Positions 1 through 10,300 of a stretch of DNA of 64,000 bases are shown here, one piece after another. Under the pieces are notes generated by a model. It was not told the DNA's origin. It saw only the letters and a program-made list of their open reading frames with translations, and did not search any database. Position 1 is the stretch's first letter. Each line of letters opens with the position of its first letter. The position numbers and the translations under genes were made by a program. Source of the DNA: Nelumbo lutea. Taxonomy: Eukaryota; Streptophyta; Magnoliopsida; Proteales; Nelumbonaceae. The stretch spans positions 122,400,999 through 122,464,998 of the forward strand of contig JAKGHH010000001.1 of NCBI GenBank assembly GCA_022828595.1. The letters run 5' to 3'.

Positions 1-265
1 CACGAAAGAAAGGAACAAGGCTGTCGAGAGTTTTAAGGAGTCCCCGGAGTTCGAGGCCCTGCAAGTTGAATACGGCTCGGGCTCCTATCGATCTGGATTC
101 AAGCTGTGCCGATACTTGGTTCGGAAAAAGTTCCCCGATCTTGACCTCGGCGACATCACGATGATAGGCTTAAACTCCGAGGTGGCCAAGGCGGCAGATG
201 AGGAGCCCGACTCTTCAGGGGAGGAAAGCGATGAAGAGATCAAAGTGGTGGACCCTTCTGCGTGA
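1..265 (+). CDS. C-terminal end of Tat antisense ORF (gypsy-type accessory protein)
   Basis: The reading frame is open from base 2 to a TGA at 263-265, giving 87 codons with the start off the window. Residues such as SYRSGFKLCRYLVRKKFPDLDL, shortened here to the SGFKLC and FPDLDL blocks, followed by an acidic tail (EEPDSSGEESDEE), match the usual C-terminus of the plant 'putative gypsy type transposon' accessory proteins. It runs opposite to gag-pol of the same element. Its biochemical role is not known. The stretch is undamaged, unlike the neighbouring pol, but it is short. Confidence 0.6.
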   Translation, partial: TKERNKAVESFKESPEFEALQVEYGSGSYRSGFKLCRYLVRKKFPDLDLGDITMIGLNSEVAKAADEEPDSSGEESDEEIKVVDPSA

Positions 266-634
266 TGGCTTCTTGTTCCTTTTTTCTTCTTTGAACTGTG
301 GATGTACTCTCCCGGGCCGTTGAGGTCAGGTTTTAGTAAAATTCTTGTACTTGGACATTTTTACTAATGAAATATATACTTTTCTAAGTAATCCTGAGTG
401 CAAAATAATTTTAAGTGTGAGTGAGTTCCGAGCTGGGCAATTTTAATGTGTAGGTTACCCGACCTGTCGAGGTGCCGAGCTGGCAATGAGTAAGGATAAC
501 CAGGGTGGAATAGACACCGTAGGGTTGATACCCGAACTGTCTTTACCTTAGGTGTTAGAAGTAGCTTGCTTATGCCAGCAAAGTAACCAAGTCTTATGCA
601 GTGCTTAGGTCCTTGTCAGTTTGGCATTTTCAGT
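266..634. other. Spacer downstream of antisense ORF
   Basis: A T-rich stretch follows the stop codon (positions 270-300) and AT-rich sequence lies at 340-400. This fits a 3' UTR and polyadenylation region for the plus-strand ORF. The third element shows the same pattern after its antisense ORF near 38430-38520. No coding potential is seen. Confidence 0.4.
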
Positions 635-1490
635 CCTTAGGCTTCGGGAGGAACCCGTAGTCCGCTCTTGAACTTCACCCACGCCGAAGTGGCAACTGGG
701 TCTTGTGGCCCTTAGGCTTTGGGAGAGACTCGTAGTCCACCCCTAAATTTTGCCTATGCTGAAGTGGCAACTGGGTCTTTCAGCAACATTGACCCTTAGG
801 CTTTAGGAGAGACCCGTAGTCTGCTCCTGAAGTTTGCCCACGCCGAAGTGGCAACTGGGTCTTTTAGCAGTATTGACCCTTAGGCTTTGGGAGGGACCCG
901 TAGTCCGCTTCTAAATTTTGCGCACATAGAAGTGGCAACTGAGTCTTTTAGCAGTATTGACCCTTAGGCTTTGGGAGGGACCTGTAGTCCGCTCCTGAAG
1001 TTCGCCCATGCTGAAGTGGCAACAAGGTCTTTCAGCAGTATTGGCCCTTAGGCTTTAGGAGGGACCCATAGTCTGCTCCTAAATTTCGCCCACGCCGAAG
1101 TGGAAACTAGGTCTTTAGGAGGGGCACGTAGTCCACTCCTGAAGTTCGCTCATGCCGAAGTGGCAACTGGGTCTTTCAACAATATTGGTCCTTAAGCTTT
1201 GGGAGGGACTCGTAGTCCACTCCTAAATTTCGCCCATGCTGAGGTGGAAACTGGGTCTTTTAGCAGTATTGGCCCTTAGGCTTTGGGAGGGACCCGTAGT
1301 TCGCTCCTGAAGTTCACCCACGCCGAAGCGGAAATTGGGTCTTTCAGCAGTATTGTCCCTTAGGCTTTGGGAGGGATCTGTAGTCTGCTCCTAAATTTCA
1401 CCCACGCTGAAGTGGCAACTAGGTCTTTCAGCAGTATTGGCCCTTAGGCTTTGGGAGGGACCCGTAGTCCACTCTTGAATTTCGTTGCAC
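635..1490. repeat. 84-bp tandem array, about ten units, alternating A/B types
   Basis: The motif CCTTAGGCTTTGGGAGGGAC recurs every 84 bases (the GGCTTT core at 715, 799, 883, 967, 1051, then 1279, 1363, 1447). One unit near 1100 is shortened. Units alternate strictly between a CTCCTGAAGTT type and a CTCCTAAATTT type, giving a 168-bp higher-order unit. The array sits between the pol end and the antisense ORF, a place where Tat elements are known to hold variable tandem repeats. Confidence 0.9.
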
Positions 1491-1499
1491 CTTAAAGTC

Positions 1500-1650
1500 T
1501 TGTAAGGAACTAAATGTCAAAGGACCCGGGGTGGCTAACCAGGTGAGGTCACTCTGATGGCTAAGTTAGTACTCTCATAGTAGACTGCGAGTTAGAAATC
1601 ACAATCTGAGAGTTAGAGCTTGCTTACTTGTTTCTAGGGCTGGTGCCTTT
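1500..1650 (-). repeat. LTR-like (R/U5) block just after the pol stop
   Basis: The stretch with CCCGGGGTGGCTAACCAGG, GATGGCTAAGTTAGTA and GGGCTGGTGCCTTTT follows, in order, the R/U5 part of the LTRs at 7291-8157, 13898-14572 and 15904-16561. It stops where those LTRs have their TATA box and lies about 12 bases beyond the integrase stop codon. It is either a remnant of recombination or a retained regulatory copy. Confidence 0.65.
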
Positions 1651-1661
1651 TCAGTTCGTAA

Positions 1662-2875
1662 TCAGAGGTAGTATCGCCTTAGATTGCTGATGTTCCACGC
1701 CCAAGGTACTTGCTTTCCTTCTAGGGTTTCGAGCTCGTATGTACCTTCCCCGAGTATCCGCTTTACTCGGTAGGGACCCTCCCAGTTTGGTCCGAGCTTA
1801 CCTACACTGGGATCAGGTACCATAACTTTCCGGAGGACCAGGTCCCCTACACGGAAGTGTCATTTTTTGACTTCGACATTATAATACTAGGCTAATTTTT
1901 GCTGGTAGGCTGCGGTCCGAATGTACGCGAGATCTTGTACCTCTTCTACTAGGTCGAGATTGGTGCGGAGCTCGTCACCGTTTCCTTCGTTGTCGTAGGC
2001 TTCCAAGCGTAATGTAGGTATCTCGATTTTGGTTGGGATTACCGCTTCCGTTCCATAGGTGAGGTTGAAGGGGGTTTCTCCTGTGCCGGTCTTGACGGTA
2101 GTTCAGTAACTCCATAGTATGCTGGGCAGCTCTTCTACCCATAGCCCCTTAGCTTGGGATAAGCGGGCTTTCAGTCCGTGAAGTATGGCTCTGTTCGTGA
2201 CTTCTGTCTGCCCGTTCGCCTAGGGTGTGCTACCGAAGTGAAGTTCTATTGTATCCCCATCTCAGCACACTAGTTCTGGAACTTGATGTCTTTGAACTGC
2301 TTACCATTATCAGAAATGAGCACTGAGGCAGTTCGAAGCGGCATACTATGTTCTTCCAAAAGAAGTTTTGTACGGTTTAAGCTGTGATTGTTGCTAGGGG
2401 TTTTGCTTCTACCCACTTTGTAAAGTAATCTACTGCTACTACTAAGAGTTTCATCTATCCTGTTGTTGGTGGGAATGGTCCAAGGAGGTCAGTCCCCCAC
2501 TGTGCAAAGGGCCATGGGTTGGTGAGATACTTCAGATCGGCAGGTTAGTGATGGATGTTGGCGTACCTTTGACATTTTTCGCATTTCTTGATGAGCTCGA
2601 GTGCGTTTGCCTTCATCGTGGGCTAGTAGTATCCTTGCTGTAGCGCTTTCTGGGCGAGAGCCCTACCCCCCAAGTGTCCACCGCATAGGCCTTCATGGGT
2701 GTCGTGGAGGACGAGCATAGCCTCTGAATGTTGTAAACAACGCAAGTAGGGGAGCGTGTAGGATCTTCGGAACAATCGTCCGTCTATCATGGCGTACATG
2801 GTTGCCTGTCGTTCTACCCTTCTGGTTGCGTTGCAATCTATAGGTTGAATTCCGTGAAGTAGGTAGCTCACGAGT
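1662..2875 (-). pseudogene. Integrase, Tat copy 1 (broken)
   Basis: This is the retroviral-type integrase that would join the cDNA to the host chromosome. The N-terminal zinc-binding part (HDTHEGLCGGHLGGRA, then CEKCQRYA) lies at about 2580-2760. Core residues around WGTDLLGPFPP follow, and the C-terminal GPY-type segment (PNWEGPYRV, then WNISNLRRYYL) ends at a stop at 1662-1664. Several in-frame stops and frame changes between 1900 and 2560 abolish the enzyme. Confidence 0.85.
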
Positions 2876-2889
2876 GGGTCAATTCAACT

Positions 2890-3390
2890 CGACTCTGTTT
2901 GTGCAATGGTCCTCATGGTGTTGCTGCTTATGCTAACCGGGACAGGGCATTGGCCTTAGCGTTCTTTGACATTGGAATCTGCCTGATGAATGGTGGGGTC
3001 GCGGGGTTTGTAATCTCCGTTGACCTGGTTGACCACGAGCTAGGAATCACTGCAAATGATGATGTGCTTTGCTTGTAGCTCTTTCACCAATGTGAGTCTG
3101 GCTAGTAGTGCTTCATTCTCTGCTTCGTTATTGGATGCTGTGAACTCGAACTGAAGTAAGTATTCCAGTTTCACCCCACTTAGTCCGTGTAGAACAGCGC
3201 CTGCTCCGCTTCCTTGTTGATTGGATGAGCCGTCTACATGGAGGATCTAGGGCTCCTCGTCCCAAGTTGGCCTTGCTACAACCGGGACCGGTGTCGTACT
3301 GGTCAAAGCTGTCTCTTTGTGTTCGAGCACCGTCAGTTCGGGGGCTGTGGTGGTAAAGGTGCATTCTGCTACAAAGTCGACTAAGGCTTA
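2890..3390 (-). pseudogene. Second (archaeal-like) RNase H, Tat copy 1
   Basis: The motif HVDGSSNQQGSGAG near 3200-3240 and SNNEAENEALLARL near 3110-3150 are the first two signature blocks of the extra RNase H carried by Tat elements. SNNEAEYEAL is the usual form. There is a stop just before the first block and another near the third (CSDS then stop), so the domain is not translated intact. It would degrade RNA in RNA-DNA hybrids during reverse transcription. Confidence 0.8.
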
Positions 3391-4560
3391 GGCCTTAATC
3401 GCCACCCGAGGCTTGTACTGGAGGTCGTATTCGCTGAGTTTGATGGCCCACTTTGTTAGTCTACCAGATACCTTGGGCTTGAGTACGACAGTGTGGGCTT
3501 GAAAATACGGGCGAGGCTTCCGAGCCACCGTGACCAATGCATACGTCAGCTTCTCAATCTCTGGGCACCTGGTTAGTAGATAGGTCGTTGGACCCAATCT
3601 ACTTCTTTTATCAGTACTGAGCTGACCACCTCATCACTCGCGGGGAGGTACAACTTTAAAACATCGCCCTCCTTGGGTCGGGTCAGAACTGGGATGCTAA
3701 CTAGGTATTTCTTTAGCTCGTCGAAGGTGAGCTGACACTCTTTAGCCCATTCGAAGTTTTTACTTTTCTTGATTGCCTTAAAAAGGGCAAGCAACGATCT
3801 GTTGACTTGGACATGAAGCGGCTTAAGGCAGCCATGTGGCCATTCAGCCTATGAACCTCTTTCATCTTGCGAGGTGGCTTCATTTCTAGGATAGCCTTGA
3901 TTTTTTCGGGGTTTGCTTCGATTCCACGCCGGTTAACTATAGAACCCAAGAATTTACCCGAGGTGACACCAAAGACACATTTACTAGGGTTCAACTTCAT
4001 ACTATACTTGCGCAGAATTTCAAAAACACATTGCCAGTCACTTATTAAACAATTTGAAAATTGGGTTTTGACGACCATATTGTCTACATAGCACTCAACC
4101 TTATCGCCGATCAACGGCTCAAAAAGTTTGTTGAGAAGTCTTTGAAAGGTTGCCTCAGAATTTTTTAGTCCAAAGGGCATAACCTTGTAACAGTACAGTC
4201 CTAGCTCGATTATAAATGTTGTTTTTTCTTTGTTGGTGAGGTCCATCTTGATCTGGTTATAGCCTGAGTATGCGTCTAGAAAACTCAGCGACTCGTGCCC
4301 TGAGGTCGCGTCCACTAAACGATTGATCTTAGGGAGAGGGAAACAATCCTTCGGGCAAGCTCGATTCAGTCGATGTAATCGACGCACATGCGCCATTTAC
4401 CGTTGGTCTTTTTTGCCAGAACAGGGTTAGACACCCAGCTCGGGTAGTGGACCTCCCTAATGAAATCGGTTGTGAGGAGTTTCCCGACCTCTTCATCGAC
4501 TATCCTCCAACGCTCTAGGGCTAGGTTGCGTTTTTTCAGTCTAATACCCTGACTAAAGGA
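3388..4560 (-). pseudogene. Reverse transcriptase and RNase H, Tat copy 1
   Basis: Order of blocks: WRIVDEEVGKLL, WRMCVDY, FPLPKINRLVDATSGHE, SFLDAYSGYNQI, PFGLKNSEATFQRL, and the catalytic loop at about 4078-4100, which reads YVDN instead of YVDD. The linked RT-type RNase H follows (FDELKKYLVSIPVLTRP, LYLPASDEVVSSVLI). A stop after WRMCVDY and a frame change near 3790 break the frame. The lost second aspartate alone would be expected to inactivate the polymerase. Confidence 0.9.
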
Positions 4561-5231
4561 TCACTGTTCAACATGTGAGTTATAACCATAGCACCTATAT
4601 CGGGCATTTCTGTCACGAACCAGGCAAACATCTAAATTCTTAAGTAAAAAACTTACCAGTCGAGAGCAGGGAGGCTCTTCGATCGTGGCTCCGATTTGGA
4701 GAGTTCTAGTTGGATCTTCCGTCGAGGTCGGGATGTGGATCGTCCCTTTAGTTGGCATAGCTCGCTCCTCAAAGTACTCCACAGGTCGCTCTAACTCAAG
4801 GTCATTCGCCAGCTTGGCTTTCCCTTTGAGAGCGGCAACGTAACACTTCCGGGACTTGAGCTGGTCGCCCTGAGCAACCGCTACCCCAAAGTCTGTGGGG
4901 AACTTCATGGCGAGGTAGTAAGTAGATACCACCGCGCGAAGCACGTGAGTGACGGGCCATCCCACAATGGCATTGTATAGGGAAGGCGTTGCGACTACTA
5001 GGAAGGCATGCTCAAAGCTTGGGATGTTGGGCCACGTACTAACCTCCACGTTAAAGAGATTCGCCTGAGAAGCCTAACCTCTTCTCCGTTGAAGCCCACA
5101 AAGGAAGTACTTGTAGGCTGGAGGTCACTTTCACGGAGTTGTAGCTTGTCGAAGGTGCCTTTGAATAGGATATTGGCCGAACTCCCTAAATCTACCAGGA
5201 TGCGCTTGATTTCAAAGTCATTGATCTTCAT
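4561..5231 (-). pseudogene. Aspartic protease region, Tat copy 1
   Basis: The active-site block reads ILVDLGSSANILF at about 5160-5205, where functional relatives have VDTGSS or VDGGSS. Downstream, YNAIVGWPVTHVLRAVVSTY and MKFPTDFGVA match the conserved tail of the Tat protease domain. A frame change near 5040 separates the two halves. It would process the gag-pol polyprotein. Confidence 0.8.
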
Positions 5232-5772
5232 TCTTATGACCGCACACGTCGTCCTTAGTGAAGAATATAGGGTCCTCAGGCCGCGACCGCTTTGGAGGGT
5301 TCCGCTCTTCGAGTTCTAGCTTGTGGACTGAAGTCTTTCCTGCCACTGTGGAACAACCCGCGACAACCGATTGGCTGGTGATCGTATTGATTATCCCACG
5401 AACTGGTCTTTCTTCAAGCAGTTGTCTCTGTTCACTTGGCATGTTGTTGGACATGGGAGCGTCTTTCTTTTGCTCCCCTCGCTGATCTGTCTGGTCTTTA
5501 TTATTTTTCTGTACATAGTTTCTCAGGTACCCATGACAGATGAGTTCTTCAATCTCGTCGTGACGGTTTTTGTAGTTTTCGGTGCTATGACCGTGGTCTC
5601 TGTGAAAATGACAATATACATTTTTATTTCTATGGGTCGGGTCGCTTCTCAATCGGGGTGGCCAATTCACAAAGGAAGCGTCATTGATTTCCATGAGAAT
5701 TTCCCCTCACTTCGCGTTGAGGGGTGTGAAGTTCGTTCTTTCAATCGGGGGAGCTCGGGGATGAAAATCTGA
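5218..5772 (-). pseudogene. Gag C-terminal (zinc-knuckle-like) region, Tat copy 1
   Basis: The segment NVYCHFHRDHGHSTEN, then HDEIEELICHGYL, is the conserved part of Tat Gag that resembles a nucleic-acid-binding zinc knuckle. A basic, charged linker leading into the protease follows. One expected cysteine is a tyrosine here (ENYKN). It reads as one open frame of 158 codons but is separated from the upstream capsid part by a frame change. Confidence 0.8.
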
Positions 5773-5869
5773 CCTATTCCCTCCCCTAGTGGGGGACTTG
5801 CTTTTCTTTCTCTTGCCGCCACCGTTGTTCGAGTTGTGGTCCTCCCTCTTTCTTTTTTATGCTAGGGCT

Positions 5870-6345
5870 TTAGTCCGTTGTGTCATCTCTTCCTTGGTCC
5901 CGATGAACTAATCGGTGAGCTTCAGGAATTCTATGATGTCTTTGGGTTTGTTTGCCACCACATGCCACTTGAATTCTCGGTGAATGATCCCCTTTTTTGC
6001 TGCTGTGAGTCTCACGGCCGGGTCTAAGTCTGTGATTAGTAGGCAAGTGTCGTTGAAGCATTTAATGTAGCTTCGAATTGACTCTCCTTCCCTCTGGACT
6101 ATACTGAGAAGGCTTTCTTGTGACATCGGGCACTTCTTACTGGTGTTGAAGTGTGAGGTGAACAACTATACGAGCTGCACCCAACTTTTAACTGTTCCGG
6201 GCGCAATGTTTTTATACCAAATGCGGGCTACCCCTTTGAAGGTTGTGGAGAAGGTGACACACATGCAGGCTTCGTCAGCCCCAGCGAGATGCATCTGGGA
6301 CTGAAAAGAATCTAGGTGGTCGTTTGGGTCGAAAGACCCGTCATA
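5870..6345 (-). pseudogene. Gag capsid region, Tat copy 1
   Basis: Residues MHLAGADEACMCVTFSTTF, ARIWYKNIAPGTVKSW and LLSIVQREGESIRSYIKCFN match the plant retrotransposon Gag domain that forms the particle shell. The same blocks occur in the second copy at 20900-21340. A stop falls between the KSW block and LFTSHFN, so the protein is broken. Confidence 0.85.
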
Positions 6346-7270
6346 CTTGTCCAGGGAAGAACCTTGAAGTTCGTTGGCATCGGGGAGGTTAGGAGATGGG
6401 GGGATAGTGGAGAGGGTACAGAGAGGAGGGGAGCAGCTTTGGTGACTCCTGAGCTTACCTCCATTTTACCTTTAGGCTGCTCGGGTCAGCTAGGTCGTGC
6501 GAGCTGGCCTGGATTTACCTTCCGGGGTGCTCCAGTATGTCTCCTTTGCCGCTGCTCTACTGGTTCCACAGCGGTGCTACTGACCTCCACACTATCAGAT
6601 GGTGCTTTGGTCAGAAGTGATTCGGACTGCAGGCTACTATGGACTGAAACTTCTTGCTTGGAGTCCTCAGCTAAGACCTCAAACCGATTTCTTGTGAGAG
6701 TGCCTTCAGGTCGCGAAGGTTGAGGTGAATTGATTCTGGTGGGCCAAGTGTCTTTTGACCTGCTTACCTGCTGAGAAATGGGAGGGACTTGTCTTTCTCT
6801 CCTGCCACAAGATGAGACCTGGGAGATCTCTTCCTGGCCAGGACGACTACTTTGGTGGCGAGGCTTGCTCGGGTTGATTGGACACTAAGGTGGTGTAGGT
6901 TGCTAGTTCTGTTGCAGCGGTGGGAACTGCTATTGGTACATGTGGTGCAGAACTTATTGTTGCTGCAACGGTCATTTAGTTAGTTTTGTCCTCCGAGGGA
7001 AACTACAGATGGTTCAACGGGGGTCGTACCCACTACAAGGGGAAGTGGGGCATTCACAGGCACAGTTGGTCAAGGTACAACAGGTGCTGGGATCCCACCC
7101 GCGGGGGGCTGTATGGTGAACTGGCCTATGTAGACAGTTGGGAATTGAGGTTGCCCCCTAGAGACGTTTGGTTCTTTGTGTTGTTCGGCATTGCTGGAAG
7201 AAGCCATAGGTTTGATTTTGAGTTTTTGGGGTTTTTGAAATGGAGATAAAAATGCTTTCGGTAACAAGAA
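6346..7270 (-). other. Leader and N-terminal Gag remnant, Tat copy 1
   Basis: This stretch between the capsid and the PBS includes proline- and glutamine-rich reading frames on the minus strand. A related stretch lies at 21350-22330 in copy 2. The frame is scattered by stops, and no start codon can be chosen with confidence. Confidence 0.4.
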
Positions 7271-7290
7271 TTCCCACAGAGGGCGCCAAA
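7271..7290 (-). promoter_or_regulatory. Primer-binding site, Tat copy 1
   Basis: Read on the minus strand directly after the LTR end: TTTGGCGCCCTCTGTGGGAA. TGG complements the CCA end of a tRNA, and the remainder closely matches the sites at 22335-22354 and 58851-58870. I cannot assign the primer tRNA. Confidence 0.75.
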
Positions 7291-8157
7291 TGATGTGGCG
7301 TAATTCGGCTGCTCCCTAGTGGATTTGATCTGGCTACCAGCAACGATGAGAACTAGGTTCTTGAAAGAGATGAGTTAGAGATCCCGGGGTGGCTCACCCG
7401 ACGAGGATACTCCGATGGCTAAGTTAGAGCATAGTAGTAGTAGTAGAGAGAGTTTGAGGATGATAACAGTGAGAGAGCTAGAGAGCTAGAGATTACACAC
7501 ACAACAATGAAAATAGAACGTACCTCACCCCTGGGTGGGGCGGAGTTTTTATATACTGGGGTCAATGCGGGTTGGTAGAATAGTTACCGGATCCCAGCTG
7601 TGACGGGACTTGCTTGCGTGTTAGGTGGGCGAAACACCGTCAAACTGTAATACTATCACACGTTGTCAACAGTAATACCGTCACATGCTGTCAAACGGTA
7701 ATAGTGTCCCTTCCTATCAGAACTGGGGAGTTGGTGAACTAATGTGACCGTTATGAGGTACGGCCCTGTAGGATACATAGTACTGTAGTGTGCTCCTCGA
7801 GGTTGCCATTCGGAGGTCTGAACGGTAGGCAAGTCGCCTGTAGGATATCGAGCTGTTCGATGGCGAGCTGACTGGTAGTGAGCTCCTCAAGCTTGCGCTC
7901 CTTAGGTCTGCCTTTAGACGAATGCCGAAGTTCCCTTGGACCGAAGTGATCCATTGGTCCGAGCACGATTTGTAACGAATTTGGTTTCGCTTGTCGCGAT
8001 CTGGTATCGAGACGATCTTAGCTCGAAGTGAATTTAGTTCAGGGTACCAACTTACTTGAGCTCGCTTTGTAGCGAGCTGATTTATGCTGAGTTGTCGCTT
8101 GTGTGGGGTCATGCCCACGTGTCTCCATGTCATGAGGTCGGGCCAAATTCTCCTTCA
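7291..8157 (-). repeat. 5' LTR of Tat copy 1
   Basis: It begins TGATGTGG beside the PBS and ends TCCTTCA. A minus-strand TATA box (TATATAAAAA) lies at 7546-7555, which places U3 at about 7556-8157 and R/U5 at 7291-7520. U3 holds three near-copies of a unit of about 26 bp (GTCAAACTGTAATACTATC type) at 7639-7708. R/U5 shares the CGGGGTGGCT...GATGGCTAAGTTAG block with the other LTRs in the window. Confidence 0.8.
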
Positions 8158-8228
8158 TGAGGAACCACCTTAAATTTTATTAATTGGCCATTATCAAAAG
8201 GTGGAAGATAGAAATAGGAGATGACTTA

Positions 8229-8522
8229 GGGTCCATTTGGTTTGCATTTGGAATCGGAATTGAAATCGGAATCAGAACCAGAATAGTCCATTCTCATAAT
8301 TTTCTTGATTCAGATAAGAATGAGAATGAGAATTAAAATCAGCAAGAATGGGATTTTATTCCCAAAGGAGGGGCAGAGAATGGCCATTCCCTCAAATGGG
8401 AGAATGCCATTCCAGTTGGAATGAGAATAGGATTCCGATTCCACCCAACCAAACAGTTGGAATCAGAATAACGCATTCCGATTCCGATTCCAAACCCCTA
8501 TTCGCATGAACCAAAAGGAACC
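8229..8522. mobile_element. Tourist-like MITE with TTA duplication
   Basis: A 294-bp non-coding element runs from GGGTCCATTTGGTTTGCA to AACCAAAAGGAACC, with inverted ends and TTA on both sides (8226-8228, 8523-8525). TTA duplications and this kind of end are typical of PIF/Harbinger-derived Tourist elements. The body is built of GGAATCGGAAT-type motifs. Confidence 0.85.
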
Positions 8523-8525
8523 TTA

Positions 8526-9904
8526 ATCAGACTTATCCTAAAATCCACACACAACCTTACCATCTCAATCCAACCCATAAAATCATAAAAACAAAACTAT
8601 ACATTATAATCAAACTAAAAACAGTAATTCATATATAGCTATTTGTTTTCAACATCAGAAGCCATTCTACTATCAGCTGAGAAAGAGAGAAACAGAGAAG
8701 CAGAGAGAGAAACCAGGAGTGCTGATATGTTAGTGTATCACGGCACGCCAAATTATTGTTCCATTCTTTTTCTTTTTTACTTTCATAATCTCTTTTCACG
8801 TTGTACAGTGGAGTTCATATCACATCGGATGAGATGGATCAATCAACATTCAACTTTTTGTTATCCCAGGTAACCAGTTTTTAAAACAACTATTTAAATC
8901 ATATTTCAAAAAAAATGTCACTCTCCCCCTTTACTTTTTATCTCTAAATTCCAACCCCATGCCCTGCGTTATGCCAACCTTATTATCAATAAGCAATCGT
9001 GTCCCGCTACAGAGAGAGACAACCTTTATTGCCGATGGAAAATGGCTTCCCCAACTGCAATCGAGTCCATTGTCGTCTTTAAGAGATCAGACAACATTTA
9101 TTGGCAGAAGGTAATAATTAATTAATTAAACTCTTTAAGTACTTATTATTCTATTAACTACCTGCAGCCACATCTATAGACTGTAGTCCATAGGAGATGA
9201 GAGGTGTATTTTTCTGCATTTTGGTTATTAACCGGATTTCCTTTTTCCTGTGCAGTCAGTCACTAAGGAGAGATTGTTGTAGGATTCTGCCATCGAAGAA
9301 GAGTTCCACAATGCACATATGGGTGGGCAACTGCCGAGGTGGTGAAGTAACTGAATTGTAGCACTAGAGATTGAGTTAGATTTTGATTCATTAATCTGTA
9401 TATATATATATATATATATTTTTTTTTTTGGGGGGGGGTGAGTTCATGAGGATAAGATTGGTTTCTGTTCACATTACTATAATTGCTAATTTGTATAATA
9501 CAGCATCATACAGGTAATAATGGTCTTTCTTGGTAGAACTCCAACTCCAACATAGCAAATCGTAACAAAACAAAATATCAAAATCTCTCTAACCGGTAAC
9601 AAATTCAGAAATATGTCCAACCCCGAAGAAAATACAACTCAATTACTTTTTACCGACTGACCAAGTGTTTCAGCTTCTTTGTTAGCATTCAGTTCCTCTG
9701 AAAATACAATTCAATTACTAATTCCCTGTATGTACTTATTTTCAACTTCTCAAAGCTTTTTTTTTTTTTTTTCACTTACTATGCCTTGGTTTTATTGATT
9801 TTTGGTTTACAAACTACAGTTATGCCACTAGGAGAGGAGGAACTCCATTTGGTAACCATGTTATCTAGGAAGAATGATAAACAATATTTATATTTTGGGG
9901 TTTT
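8526..9904. other. Intergenic stretch without a recognisable gene
   Basis: AT-rich sequence with GA-rich tracts near 8680-8715, a TA microsatellite at 9400-9420 followed by T and G runs, and a T run at 9758-9772. A short open stretch at 9005-9110 ends in a plausible splice donor, but I recognise nothing in it. Confidence 0.4.
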
Positions 9905-10300
9905 AATATTGTTGCACCAGTGCTTTACGATTCTTGCCTTGTCATGCTAAATCTTACATGTCTTGGCATGGTATTTGATCTTGATGAAACACTTGTAGTT
10001 ATAAACACAATGCGATCATTTGAGGATCAAATTGATGCCTTACAGTAGAAAATAAATACAGATTGTTGGCATGTTAGCAGAGGTTAAGCGCTATAAGGAT
10101 GACAAGATTATTTTGAAACAGTATGCATAAAATGATTAGGTTGTTGACAATGGAAAGGTGATTAAAGTTCAATCTGAGATTGTTCAGCTTTGTCCGACAA
10201 CCATCAACCAATTGCCCGTCCACTTATAAGGTTACACGAGAGGAACATTATTTTGACTCGCATAAATCCTGGGGCATGTATTCATCAAATCAAAATCCAT
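9905..10300 (+). pseudogene. CPL1-like RNA polymerase II CTD phosphatase, pseudogene fragment
   Basis: Conceptual translation gives FDLDETLVV, then [43 protein letters not shown] and IILTRINP. This matches the catalytic domain of plant CPL1/FRY2-type phosphatases, with the DxDxT acyl-phosphate motif intact. Stops and frame changes between these blocks (10045-10150) and the lack of the rest of the protein mark it as a relic. I see no intron across the blocks. It may be a retrocopy, but no poly(A) tail or duplication was found. Confidence 0.8.

Larger units (their letters stand above)
1..8157 (-). mobile_element. Tat-lineage Ty3/gypsy retrotransposon, copy 1 (3' end outside window)
   Basis: The order on the minus strand is LTR, PBS, gag, protease, RT, RNase H, a second RNase H, integrase, a tandem array, and a plus-strand ORF at the left edge. 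The extra RNase H (HVDGSSNQQGSGAG) after the normal RT-RNase H is known from the Tat lineage, as is an additional ORF between pol and the 3' LTR. The 3' LTR would lie left of base 1. Many stops and frameshifts interrupt gag-pol, so the copy is dead. Lineage assignment is strong; the exact family is unknown. Confidence 0.9.

Noticed and set aside
635..1490. CRISPR-like regularly spaced repeat
   Set aside because: The whole 84-bp unit is repeated, with no unique spacers, and the context is a plant retrotransposon.
6316..6723. Plus-strand open frame of 135 codons in the Gag leader of copy 1
   Set aside because: It is the shadow of degraded minus-strand Gag leader sequence and has no conserved features.
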